From positions 1 to 35,496 of the forward strand of contig CANRMT010000017.1 in the NCBI GenBank assembly GCA_947631815.1: a stretch of DNA of 35,496 bases. The letters run 5' to 3'. A program made the position numbers and the translations under genes. Below the pieces are notes generated by a model that saw only the letters and a program-made list of their open reading frames with translations, was not told the origin of the DNA and searched no databases. Of this stretch, positions 1 through 7,554 are shown one piece after another; positions within the stretch are counted from its first letter, which is position 1, and each line of letters starts with the position of its first letter. Source of the DNA: an uncultured Eisenbergiella sp. GTDB taxonomy: Bacteria; Bacillota; Clostridia; Lachnospirales; Lachnospiraceae.

Positions 1-11
1 GAGGAAACGAT

Positions 12-350
12 ATGGCGAGAGAACAGTTGCAGACGCTGACGGAGCCCATGTATTATATTTTGCTGGCGCTTCTGGAGGAGTGCTGCGGTGTGGACATCAT
101 GGAAAAAGTGAAGGAGCTGTCCGGCGGACGGGTGCGGGTGGGCCCCGGCACGCTCTATGCCATGCTGGGGCGGTTCGAGGAATGCGGCGTCATCCTGCGC
201 ACCAGGGAGGAGGGACGGCGCAAGTCCTACCGCATCACGGACGCCGGGCGGGCAATGCTGCAGAAGGAGTATGAACGGCTGCGCAGGATGGTGGAGGACG
301 GCCGGGGGCTGGAAGCGGAAGCGCCGTCGGAAGAGATCCGGGAGCGCTGA
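12..350 (+). CDS. PadR-family transcriptional regulator
   Basis: A 112-residue winged-helix DNA-binding protein of the PadR family. The N-terminal half has the family pattern: 'LTEPMYYILLALLEE' as helix 1, then 'VGPGTLYAMLGRFEECGVI' as the recognition helix, then the wing 'RTREEGRRKSYRITDAGRAML'. Length and order match short PadR proteins, which usually repress a neighbouring transporter or stress gene and respond to small molecules. A GAGGA Shine-Dalgarno lies at 1-5, so ATG at 12 is the likely start even though the gene touches the window edge. Its stop codon lies at the foot of a very long hairpin (349-629), and it converges on the BceAB-like genes. The target is unknown; whatever lies upstream of the window could be its partner. 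Family call is firm, role is inference. Confidence 0.9.
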   Translation: MAREQLQTLTEPMYYILLALLEECCGVDIMEKVKELSGGRVRVGPGTLYAMLGRFEECGVILRTREEGRRKSYRITDAGRAMLQKEYERLRRMVEDGRGLEAEAPSEEIRER

Positions 351-629
351 ACCGCGGTCCCAACAGCGTAAAACAGCACGACCAGGGGAGAACAAAGACC
401 CGGAACGCGCGGACCCGGTGTCGGGACGCATCATCCGGCCGCGATCCTTTTCGGCCCGAAACTGCCGGAAAATACGGGAAACTCGCTTCGCTCAGACACC
501 CCGTATTTTCCGGCACGGGCCAAAAGGCTCTTGCCGGATAACCGATGCGCCCCGGCACAAGGGCGCCGCGCGTTCCGGGTCTTTGTTCTCCCCTGGCCGT
601 GCTGTCTTACGCCGCCGGGATCACGGTTC
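349..629. repeat. Long inverted repeat / hairpin element, copy 1
   Basis: A near-continuous palindrome of about 281 nt. The outer arm 349-413 pairs with 566-629 with only a few mismatches; for example ACAGCACGACCAGGGGAGAA on the left pairs with the complement ending GTGCTGT near 605, with one difference. The inner arms pair 16 of 16 bases (TGCCGGAAAATACGGG with its complement after the loop). The loop near 479-498 contains CTCGCTTCGCTCAG. It fills the convergent gap between padR and the ABC permease gene and starts in the padR stop codon. It has no coding content I can support. It could act as a bidirectional terminator or be a palindromic mobile-type repeat; the element at 3604-3915 is homologous. 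Confidence 0.85.
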
Positions 630-650
630 TGGCTGACGCCGGGTCCGAGT

Positions 651-2702
651 TCAGTCCGTGCCGCCCCGCACGATGTGGTAATAGGCGTTGGAGGTGACGC
701 GGTACGTAAACGTGTAGAACGCGGCGAAGACGCAGAAGCAGACCGCCGTGACCGCCAGGAACAGCCGCGTGTTGTCGATGTTGAACAGCAGGAGCAGGCG
801 GGAGAGGATCGGGAAGGCGAAGGCCAGGTGGCAGGCGGAGAACAGCAGCGGCAGGAAAAAGACCGTCAGGATCTGCGAATTGACGCTCCTTCGGATCTCC
901 CGGTCCGTCATGCCCACCTTCTGCATGATCCCGAAGCGGAGCTGGTCTTCGTACCCCTCGGAAATCTGCTTGTAATACATGATCAGGACGGCGGCGGCGA
1001 CAAAGACCAGGCTCAGCATGATCCCCAGATAGAAAAAGCCGCCGTACATTGTGAGAAAATCAGCCCGGTTCGCTTCCCGGTTCTCACAGGAAAAAGAGGT
1101 CAGGCCGTACTGTTCGCGCAGCGCGGGATCGCCGAAAAGCTCTCCGAGCTTTCCCGCCAGGGCCGCCTGTATTTCCGGGTCTGCGCCGGTATCGAAGCTG
1201 CAGATCCAGCGGGGCGTGATCAACCGGTTCCCGCCGAAATAGGCCAGATCCTCCAGACCGGAAACGGCCTGCTCCAGATCGGGCACGATGATGTTCAGCC
1301 CAGGGACGATGACGGCGCGGGCGCCGCCGTCCTCCATGAAATCCTGCAGGATACCGCGCACCTGAAAGGTGTTTCCATGCTGGATGGAGAGGGTGTCATA
1401 GGGGTAATCGAACCGTTGGCTGCTGCCGAGGCTGAGATAGGCCTCATTGTCCGCCAGCGTGTGATCGGTCCCCATGGAAGCGTTATAGTCCGCCAGCGGG
1501 ACGAAATAGAGCTGATACATCTGAGAGTCCGCGTTGGCGAAAAAGCTCTGCATGGAGATATCCGTTTCCACCAGATCCCTGTTCAGGTGTCCCGAAAAGT
1601 AGACGGAGCGCACCGCATAAGCCTCCTTCGGCTCGATGCCGCAGGACTGTGCCGCGGCGCTGATGCGGCTCTGCAGGGAACGGATATTTTCATCGGAAAG
1701 ATCCTCCGGATCCTGCAGGATGCAGGTGATGTTCATTTCCCGCGGATAGCGGCGTTTCATCGCATCGTTCATGCCGAAATAGAGGCTCGCGGTGGAGGAG
1801 ATCATCACCATCACCATGGTGGACAGGATGCAGATGGAGGCCAGCCCGGCGCCGTTGCGTTTCATGCGGTAGACCATGGAGGAAACGGGGACGAAATGGG
1901 CGGGCTGATAATAAAAGCGTTTTCTGCGCTGCAGGAAGCGGCAGAACACCACAGAGCCGGAGATCATCGTCAGATAGGTCCCCAGGATCACCAGGATCAC
2001 GGCGCCGAAAAAGTACACCAGCGCTGCCACGGGATCCTCCAGCGTCACGGCAGTATAATAGGCCGCGGCCAGCAGGACGAGGCCGAGAAGCCCCAGCAGG
2101 AGATTCCCCTTGGGCGGCTTTTCCCCGACGGTCTCGCTGTGAAGCAGGGACAGGGCGCCCAGGAAGCGGATCTGGCAGAGCGCATTGAGGAGCAGCAGGC
2201 CGAAGATGACGGAGAAGACGGCCAGGGTTTTCAGAATGGCCTGCGGCGGGAGAGACAGCCGGTAATTCACGGTCCCCATAAGCAGGTTGACCATGCCCAG
2301 CTCCGCCAGCTTGGAAAACGCGATCCCGGCGCACAGGCCGATGCTCAGGGAAAACAGCGCCGCGATCAGGGTTTCCCATAAGAGGATGATGCTGATGTGG
2401 CCTTTTCCCATGCCCAGGATGTTATAAAGCCCGAATTCCTTTTTGCGCCGCCGGATCAGAAAGGAATTGGTGTAAAACAGAAAGATGCCGGAAAATACGG
2501 CGATCACTTTTTCGCCAAGCGCCACGGTCCCCAGCACGACGTTGGAGCCGGGCAGGGCGGCGACGGCCGCGTTGTACTGGAGATAGACGATGATATAATA
2601 CAGGGCCGCCATACCGGCGCAGGTCAGCATATAGGGGATATAGAGCCGAGCGTTTTTGCGGATGCCGTCAAAGGCGAGACGGGGGTAAAATCCTGTTTTC
2701 AT
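651..2702 (-). CDS. BceB-like FtsX-family ABC transporter permease
   Basis: A 683-residue membrane protein, the permease half of a peptide-antibiotic resistance/sensing transporter of the BceAB type. The N-terminus 'MKTGFYPRLAFDGIRKNARLYIPYM' leads into a first membrane segment. Paired hydrophobic segments follow, among them a FtsX-like core near 'NSFLIRRRKKEFGLYNILGMG'. A large polar stretch (roughly residues 310-540) fits the extracellular domain of BceB permeases, and three C-terminal membrane segments follow. Size agrees with BceB/VraG-type permeases (about 630-670 residues). Its start overlaps the ATPase stop by 4 nt, so the two are translationally coupled. In characterised homologues the permease also passes the signal to the histidine kinase. 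The exact antibiotic cannot be told from sequence. Confidence 0.9.
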   Translation of the reverse strand: MKTGFYPRLAFDGIRKNARLYIPYMLTCAGMAALYYIIVYLQYNAAVAALPGSNVVLGTVALGEKVIAVFSGIFLFYTNSFLIRRRKKEFGLYNILGMGKGHISIILLWETLIAALFSLSIGLCAGIAFSKLAELGMVNLLMGTVNYRLSLPPQAILKTLAVFSVIFGLLLLNALCQIRFLGALSLLHSETVGEKPPKGNLLLGLLGLVLLAAAYYTAVTLEDPVAALVYFFGAVILVILGTYLTMISGSVVFCRFLQRRKRFYYQPAHFVPVSSMVYRMKRNGAGLASICILSTMVMVMISSTASLYFGMNDAMKRRYPREMNITCILQDPEDLSDENIRSLQSRISAAAQSCGIEPKEAYAVRSVYFSGHLNRDLVETDISMQSFFANADSQMYQLYFVPLADYNASMGTDHTLADNEAYLSLGSSQRFDYPYDTLSIQHGNTFQVRGILQDFMEDGGARAVIVPGLNIIVPDLEQAVSGLEDLAYFGGNRLITPRWICSFDTGADPEIQAALAGKLGELFGDPALREQYGLTSFSCENREANRADFLTMYGGFFYLGIMLSLVFVAAAVLIMYYKQISEGYEDQLRFGIMQKVGMTDREIRRSVNSQILTVFFLPLLFSACHLAFAFPILSRLLLLFNIDNTRLFLAVTAVCFCVFAAFYTFTYRVTSNAYYHIVRGGTD

Positions 2703-3478
2703 TGCGCCGCCTCCCGTTCCGTCCGACCGCCCGTCGCCAGCAGCGTCAGCGTGTCGGAGATCTTCTGATAGAACTGGGCGTCGGAATCCCCGCCGCGGTA
2801 AAGCTGATGAAACACCTCTCCGTCCCGGATGAACAGCACCCGTCCGGCGGAGCTGGCCGCCTTGACGGAATGGGTCACCATCAGGATGGTCTGGCCCAGC
2901 CGGTTGACTTCCGCGAACAGGCGCAGGAGTTCGTCGGTGGAGCGGGAGTCCAGCGAGCCCGTGGGCTCGTCAGCAAGGATCAGCCTGGGCTGGGTGATCA
3001 TGGCCCGGGCCACGGCGGCCCGCTGCTTCTGTCCGCCGGAAACCTCATAGGGGTATTTCTTCAGGATGTCCGTAATGCCCAGACGGGCGGCGATGGGCAT
3101 CAGCTTCTCCCGCATGTCCCGCCAGGATTTCCCGGCCAGCACCAGGGGCAGGTAGATGTTGTCCTCCAGGGTAAAGGTGTCCAGGAGGTTGAATTCCTGG
3201 AACACGAAGCCCAGATGGTCCCGGCGGAAAGCCGCGGCCGCGGTATCGCTGATCTTTGACAGAGCCAATCCGTCCAGGATCACGCTGCCGCCGGTGGGCT
3301 TATCCAGCGCTGCCAGGATATTGAGCAGCGTCGTTTTGCCGGAGCCGGATTCTCCCATGATCGCCACATATTCTCCGCGTTCCACGCGGAAGCTGACGTT
3401 TTTCAGCGCTTCCACCCGGCTGCCGCCGAAACGGCCCGCGTACACCTTTTTCAGGCTGTTCACTTCCAAAATCTGCAT
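2699..3478 (-). CDS. BceA-like ABC transporter ATP-binding protein
   Basis: A 259-residue ATPase that powers the adjacent permease. Walker A is GESGSGKT (about residues 42-49), the Q-loop is in 'FVFQEFNLLD', the signature is 'VSGGQKQR', Walker B is 'LILADEPTGSLD', and the H-loop is in 'MVTHSVKAA'. The 'EVNSLKKVY' start and 'FQEFNLLDTFT' region are typical of the MacB/LolD/BceA subfamily. ATG at 3478 has a GTGAGGAAG Shine-Dalgarno. Upstream lie a BceR-type dyad (3592-3607) and then the second long hairpin, which separates it from the kinase gene. It is therefore probably transcribed from its own induced promoter as well as from any read-through. Confidence 0.93.
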   Translation of the reverse strand: MQILEVNSLKKVYAGRFGGSRVEALKNVSFRVERGEYVAIMGESGSGKTTLLNILAALDKPTGGSVILDGLALSKISDTAAAAFRRDHLGFVFQEFNLLDTFTLEDNIYLPLVLAGKSWRDMREKLMPIAARLGITDILKKYPYEVSGGQKQRAAVARAMITQPRLILADEPTGSLDSRSTDELLRLFAEVNRLGQTILMVTHSVKAASSAGRVLFIRDGEVFHQLYRGGDSDAQFYQKISDTLTLLATGGRTEREAAQ

Positions 3479-3496
3479 GTCTTCCTCACTTTCTGC

Positions 3497-3514
3497 CCCG
3501 GACCATTCCGGGGC
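3497..3514 (-). promoter_or_regulatory. Stem-loop in the bceA-like mRNA leader
   Basis: CCCCGGA-CCAT-TCCGGGG is a perfect 7-bp stem with a 4-nt loop, about 18-35 nt upstream of the ATPase start codon. There is no U-run after it on the minus strand, so it is not an obvious terminator. It may affect mRNA stability or initiation; the function is unproven. Confidence 0.45.
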
Positions 3515-3571
3515 GTCATGTTTTACAGGATGAGTGTAGCAGAAACGGGAAATGCGCCGCCATCGGATCGG

Positions 3572-3607
3572 CTTACATTTCCCGCCGGAAACTTACATTT
3601 TTGTAAG
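3572..3607 (-). promoter_or_regulatory. BceR-type operator upstream of bceAB-like genes
   Basis: CTTACATTTTTGTAAG at 3592-3607 is a perfect dyad that fits the TNACA-N4-TGTAA pattern known for BceR-like response regulators. A second half-site, CTTACATTT, lies at 3572-3580, exactly 20 bp (two helical turns) from the same string at 3592-3600. The site is about 115-130 bp upstream of the ATPase start, and a weak -10-like TACACT lies on the minus strand at 3538-3533. The motif match is seen directly; that the neighbouring response regulator binds it is inferred. Confidence 0.75.
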
Positions 3608-3915
3608 AAATGAGAGCCCCGCGCCCCGTCCCTGAGGAAACGGCGTCCCGGCCCGGGGGAGCAGACGGACACAGATGCGCGGTCCCGGTGCCGGTGCGCA
3701 TCCTCCGTCCTCCGTCCTTTTCGGCCCGAAGCTGCCGGACCATACGGGAAACTCGCTTCGCTCAGACAGCCCGTATGGCCCGACACGGGCCTCAAAGGAT
3801 GGCGGACGGAGAACGGATGCTTCCCGGCACAAGGGCACCGCGCATCTGTGTCCGTCTGCTCCCCCGGGCCGGGACGCCATTTCCTCAGGGACAGGGCGCG
3901 GGGTCTGCGCTTTCT
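3604..3915. repeat. Long inverted repeat / hairpin element, copy 2
   Basis: A palindrome of about 312 nt. Left-arm stretches such as GTCCCTGAGGAAACGGCGTC and GGAGCAGACGGACACAGATG are matched by their complements in 3830-3900 with occasional differences. The loop shares with copy 1 an identical 26-nt stretch (3743-3768 versus 473-498) that includes CTCGCTTCGCTCAG. The flanking inner stems differ between copies (AATACGGG versus CATACGGG), yet each copy still pairs with itself. The right end lies a few bases from the histidine-kinase stop codon, and the left end touches the BceR-type dyad. No gene is supported in it. Confidence 0.85.
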
Positions 3916-3917
3916 TT

Positions 3918-4925
3918 TCATTCCGTGACCCGGCCGCTCTGGGAGAGATCCAGCGACGCCCGGGTGCCCTGCCCGGGGGTGGAGGAGATGCCGAGCCGGA
4001 TGTTCAGGCTGTCGCAGATCCGCCGGCACAGGTACAGGCCGATCCCGCTGGCCCGCTTGTCCCGTCGGCCGTTGCCGCCTGTATACCCTTTTTCGAAGAT
4101 GCGGGGCAGATCCTCCGGCGCGATGCCGATGCCCGTATCCTCGATGCACAGCGACCGGGGCTGTTCGCCGAAGATGCGGATGACGCCGCCGGGGCGGGTG
4201 TATTTCAGGGCGTTGGACAGAAGCTGTTCGATCACGAAGGACAGCCATTTGTCGTCCGTGATCACGGTCCATTCCAGGGGAGCGTATTCCAGCCGGATCT
4301 TCTGTCCGATAAAACGGGACGCGAATCGGGCGATGGCCGGGCGAAGGATGTCGTCTACATTGTGTTCGCGGAACACATAGTCGGTGGAGGCGAAATCCAG
4401 CCGCAGAAAGGTCAGCGCCATTTCCACATACTGCTCCAGGCTGAAAAGGTCGGCGGAAAGCTGCCGGGACAGCGGGGAATCCTCGTTGTCCAGCGCCAGG
4501 CGCATGGAGGAAATGGGGGTCTTGGCCTGATGCGCCCAGAGCGTGAAATAGTCCAGCGTTTCCTGATATCGGGCGTCCTGGCGGGCCTCTTGTTCGGAAA
4601 GCCGCGCCTGCATCGCGCGCAGGACGGCCTGGTAGTCCGCATCCTTCCAGTCCGGGTGCGCGGTCAGGCGGGCGGCGTCGAAGGGCTGTGTTCCGGTTTC
4701 GCAGTCGGCGAGAAGCCCGGTCAGGGCGCGGTGTTCCTTCCGGGCCCGCAGGAATCCGGCGGTGAGGAAGAGAAGCCCCAGAAGCGCACAGAGGGAAAGC
4801 GGATAGGCCAGTGCCGCCATGGGCAGACGGTACAGGGCGAAGGCGGCGGTCAGGAGGAGCCCGGATGACAGATACAGAAGGAGGATCCCTTTCTGCTGTT
4901 TCAGATAATGAATCAGAAAATTCAT
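3918..4925 (-). CDS. BceS-like intramembrane-sensing histidine kinase
   Basis: A 335-residue sensor kinase. Two N-terminal membrane segments (about residues 13-31 and 37-58) are joined by only a few residues, so there is no extracellular sensor domain, as in kinases that sense through a BceAB transporter. The H-box 'FTLWAHQAKTPISSMRL' has its phospho-acceptor His at about residue 132. The ATPase domain follows with N-box 'IEQLLSNALKYT', G1 'IEDTGIGIAPEDLPRIFEKGYTG' and G2 'ASGIGLYLCRRI'. It starts 21 nt after the response-regulator gene behind an AAAGGA site. It should phosphorylate the upstream-encoded regulator when the transporter meets its peptide. Confidence 0.92.
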   Translation of the reverse strand: MNFLIHYLKQQKGILLLYLSSGLLLTAAFALYRLPMAALAYPLSLCALLGLLFLTAGFLRARKEHRALTGLLADCETGTQPFDAARLTAHPDWKDADYQAVLRAMQARLSEQEARQDARYQETLDYFTLWAHQAKTPISSMRLALDNEDSPLSRQLSADLFSLEQYVEMALTFLRLDFASTDYVFREHNVDDILRPAIARFASRFIGQKIRLEYAPLEWTVITDDKWLSFVIEQLLSNALKYTRPGGVIRIFGEQPRSLCIEDTGIGIAPEDLPRIFEKGYTGGNGRRDKRASGIGLYLCRRICDSLNIRLGISSTPGQGTRASLDLSQSGRVTE

Positions 4926-4946
4926 AAGAATCCTTTCGCGAAAGAT

Positions 4947-5618
4947 TTATTTCAAAACATATCCCACGCCGAAGCTGGTGGCGATGAAATCCGTAAGACC
5001 GGCAGCGTCCAGCTTTCTGCGCAGCCGGTTGACGTTTACGGTGAGAGTGTTTTCATCGATGAAGATCTCCGTTTTCCAAAGGCGTTCCATCAGCTTTTCC
5101 CGGCTGACGATCTTTCCCTTGTTTTCCATGAGGCAGAGCAGGATGCGGTATTCGTTTTTGGTGAGGGCGATCTTTTCTCCGCGATAGAGCAGCGTATCGT
5201 CCCCGGTGTTCAGAAAGGCGCCTCGGTGCTCCAGAACGGGGGAGCTGCCCGCAAAATCGTAGGCCCTGCGCAGAAGCGCCTGGATCTTCGCCATGAGCAC
5301 GCTCTGGTCGAAGGGCTTGGTGATGAAGTCGTCCGCGCCCAGGTTCATGGCCATGACGATGTTCATGTTTTCCGAGGCGGAGGAGAGGAACAGGATCGGC
5401 ACGCTGGAGATCTTCCGGATCTCCCGGCACCAGTGGTAGCCGTCGAAATAGGGCAGGGTGATGTCCAGAAGGAGCAGGTGAGGCATACAGGCGGCGAATT
5501 CCGCCGTGATGTCGGAAAAGTCCTGCGCGATATGCGTTTCAAGATTCCACTTCCCTGCCGCCCGCGCCACCGCCGCGGCGATGCCCGCGTCATCCTCCAC
5601 GATCATGAGCTTATACAT
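4947..5618 (-). CDS. BceR-like OmpR-family response regulator
   Basis: A 223-residue regulator with an N-terminal receiver (acidic pair E8-D9-D10, phospho-acceptor D52 in 'LLLLDITLPYFDG', S80, K101 in 'FITKPFD') and a C-terminal OmpR/PhoB winged helix ('ALTKNEYRILLCLMENKGKIVSREKL', 'NTLTVNVNRLRRKL', 'GVGYVLK'). The open frame runs on upstream, but MYKLMIVEDD at 5618 is the clear start: it begins the receiver fold and is preceded by GGAGGACC. It pairs with the kinase immediately downstream and probably controls the ATPase/permease genes through the dyad at 3592-3607. It is divergent from pstS. Confidence 0.93.
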   Translation of the reverse strand: MYKLMIVEDDAGIAAAVARAAGKWNLETHIAQDFSDITAEFAACMPHLLLLDITLPYFDGYHWCREIRKISSVPILFLSSASENMNIVMAMNLGADDFITKPFDQSVLMAKIQALLRRAYDFAGSSPVLEHRGAFLNTGDDTLLYRGEKIALTKNEYRILLCLMENKGKIVSREKLMERLWKTEIFIDENTLTVNVNRLRRKLDAAGLTDFIATSFGVGYVLK

Positions 5619-5763
5619 TGCCGGTCCTCCTGTGCCTGAAATGTCCCGCGCCCTCTGCCGGGTCTGCGGTGAGATCCGCCGCGGGATCCCGGCGGGACTA
5701 CCTGTATCATACACCGTTTCCGGGGAAAAATCCATTGGACTTTGCGGAAAGCGGAAGGACGAT

Positions 5764-5780
5764 TTTACATCCATTTTACA
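5764..5780 (+). promoter_or_regulatory. Candidate Pho box upstream of pstS
   Basis: TTTACA-TCCAT-TTTACA: two identical hexamers with an 11-bp period, matching the TT(A/T/C)ACA direct-repeat logic of PhoP boxes in Firmicutes. It is about 90-105 bp before the pstS start, with a weak -10-like TATCCT at 5813-5818. Only two hexamers are clear, whereas well-studied Pho boxes often have four, so confidence is moderate. Control by the phoP-phoR pair at the end of this locus is inferred. Confidence 0.55.
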
Positions 5781-5869
5781 GAAGCGCGATAGAGGATTTG
5801 ATATTCCGGCGCTATCCTGTAATTGTAACCTGAAGGACAGCAAAAAAAGTGCAAAGGAGAATATGAAAA

Positions 5870-6679
5870 ATGAAGAAAGTATTTTTATCCATGCTTGCGG
5901 CAGCTTTGGCGGTCTCAATGCTCGCCGGGTGCTCCGGCTCCCAAAAAGGCGGCACGGTCAACACCGACGGCTCCACCTCCATGGCGGACGTGATGGGAGC
6001 GCTGACCGAGGCGTTTCGAGAGAAGGAGCCGAATATCACCGTCAACTACTCCGGCACCGGTTCCGGCTCCGGCATCAGCGGCGTGCTGGACGGGACCTGC
6101 GACATCGGCCTTTCCAGCCGTGAGCTGAAGCAGGAAGAAACGGATCAGGGCGCCGTGGCCCACGTGGTTGCGCTGGACGGCGTCGCGGTGGTGGTAAACC
6201 CGGGCAATCCCATAACGGACCTGACCACGGAACAGATCGCGGACATTTTCACCGGAAAGATCACGAACTGGTCTGAGCTTGGCGGCGCGGACGCGCCCAT
6301 CGCGGTATACGGCCGTGAGGACGGCTCCGGAACGCGCAGCGCCTTTGAGGAGATCGTGGGCGTGGAGGGCGCCTGTGTCTACACCAACGAGTACGGCTCC
6401 ACCGGCGACGTCATCGGCAACGTGGCTTCCAATGAAAACGCCATCGGGTATGCTTCCCTTTCCGCTGTGGACGACAGCGTCACCGCCGCAAAGGTGAACG
6501 GCATCGTGCCCAGCGAAGAAACGGTCAAGGACGGAAGCTATACGATCCAGCGCCCCTTTGTGATGGTCACAAAGGAAGGCGTTGAGCTCTCCGAAGCGGC
6601 ACAGGCCTTCCTGGATTTCGCATCCGGCGAGGAGGCGGCAGAGTACATTACCGCGGCCGGTGCGGTGTATCCGAACTGA
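5870..6679 (+). CDS. pstS: Phosphate ABC transporter substrate-binding lipoprotein PstS
   Basis: A 269-residue lipoprotein that captures extracellular phosphate for the Pst importer. The signal peptide 'MKKVFLSMLAAALAVSMLAGC' ends in a LAGC lipobox, so the mature protein begins at a lipidated Cys. PBP-like family motifs follow: 'DGSTSMADVMGALTEAF', 'GTGSGSGISGVLDGTCDIGLSSREL', 'YGREDGSGTRSAFEEI' (the phosphate-binding Ser/Arg region) and 'ENAIGYASLSAVD'. An AAAGGAG site precedes the ATG. It heads a tight pstSCAB-phoU group and lies downstream of a Pho-box-like repeat, consistent with induction in phosphate limitation. Confidence 0.95.
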   Translation: MKKVFLSMLAAALAVSMLAGCSGSQKGGTVNTDGSTSMADVMGALTEAFREKEPNITVNYSGTGSGSGISGVLDGTCDIGLSSRELKQEETDQGAVAHVVALDGVAVVVNPGNPITDLTTEQIADIFTGKITNWSELGGADAPIAVYGREDGSGTRSAFEEIVGVEGACVYTNEYGSTGDVIGNVASNENAIGYASLSAVDDSVTAAKVNGIVPSEETVKDGSYTIQRPFVMVTKEGVELSEAAQAFLDFASGEEAAEYITAAGAVYPN

Positions 6680-6680
6680 T

Positions 6681-7553
6681 ATGAAAAGGGCGAGATCAAA
6701 AGCGGCAGAGAGGACCATGCAGGTCCTCTTTACCCTGTGCGGACTTGCGGCGGTGGGATTTGTACTGCTCATCACCATATACCTCGTCATTTCCGGAATT
6801 CCGGCGATCCGGGAAATCGGCCTTTTCCGGTTCCTGCTCGGGAAAACCTGGGCCGCGGGCCAGGACCGGTACGGGATCCTCCCGCTGATCCTCACATCCG
6901 TATACGGTACGGCAGGAGCCATCGTCATCGGCGTGCCCATCGGCTTTTTCACGGCGGTTTTTCTTGCCAAGGCCGCGCCGAAAAGGGTGACGGATATCAT
7001 CCGCCCGGCGGTGAGCCTGCTGGCGGGCATTCCCTCGGTGGTCTACGGCCTGGTGGGGATGTGCGTTCTGGTCCCCGCGCTGCGGGACTGGCTTCACCTG
7101 CCCGCCGGAGACAGCCTGCTGGCGGCTGTCATCGTGCTGGCGGTCATGATCCTGCCGTCCATCATCTCTCTTTCGGAGACGGCGCTGGAAGCGGTGCCGA
7201 AGGAATATGAGGAGGCATCCCTGGCGCTCGGCGCGACAAAGCTGGAAACGTATTTCCGCGTTTCCGCGCCCGCGGCAAAGAGCGGCATCGCGGCCGCAGT
7301 GGTGCTGGGGATCGGGCGGGCCGTCGGGGAAGCCATGGCCATCATGATGGTGGCTGGGAATGTGGCCAATATGCCGGCTCTTACCCGGTCCGTGCGTTTC
7401 CTGACCACCGGCATTTCCATCGAGCTGAACTACTCCCAGGACGGGAGCTTACAGCGGCAGGCGCTGTTTTCAATCGGACTGGTGCTGTTCCTCTTCATCA
7501 TGCTGATCAACGCCTTTTTGAACCTCATTCTGAAAAGAGAGAAGGAAAACTGA
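6681..7553 (+). CDS. pstC: Phosphate ABC transporter permease PstC
   Basis: About 290 residues, one of the two membrane channels of the Pst importer. Six hydrophobic segments are visible, with the family string 'SLLAGIPSVVYGLVGM' and the ABC-coupling EAA loop 'ALEAVPKEYEEASLALGATKLETYF'. The C-terminus 'VLFLFIMLINAFLNLILKREKEN' is typical. ATG at 6681, just after the pstS stop, gives a basic N-terminus before segment 1 but has no clear Shine-Dalgarno and may depend on coupling. An ATG at 6717 behind GAGAGGA would give a protein 12 residues shorter. The open frame extends further upstream inside pstS, but that part is not plausible protein. Confidence 0.93.
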   Translation: MKRARSKAAERTMQVLFTLCGLAAVGFVLLITIYLVISGIPAIREIGLFRFLLGKTWAAGQDRYGILPLILTSVYGTAGAIVIGVPIGFFTAVFLAKAAPKRVTDIIRPAVSLLAGIPSVVYGLVGMCVLVPALRDWLHLPAGDSLLAAVIVLAVMILPSIISLSETALEAVPKEYEEASLALGATKLETYFRVSAPAAKSGIAAAVVLGIGRAVGEAMAIMMVAGNVANMPALTRSVRFLTTGISIELNYSQDGSLQRQALFSIGLVLFLFIMLINAFLNLILKREKEN

Positions 7554-7554
7554 C

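Noticed and set aside
349-629. Rho-independent terminator for padR
   Set aside because: The palindrome is far longer than an intrinsic terminator and has no U-run at its end, so I list it as a repeat element; a termination role is not excluded.
531-2381. 616-codon open frame on the plus strand
   Set aside because: It is antisense to the BceB-like permease gene; its product is rich in His/Gln/Asp/Arg with no family motif, as expected for the shadow of a GC-rich gene.
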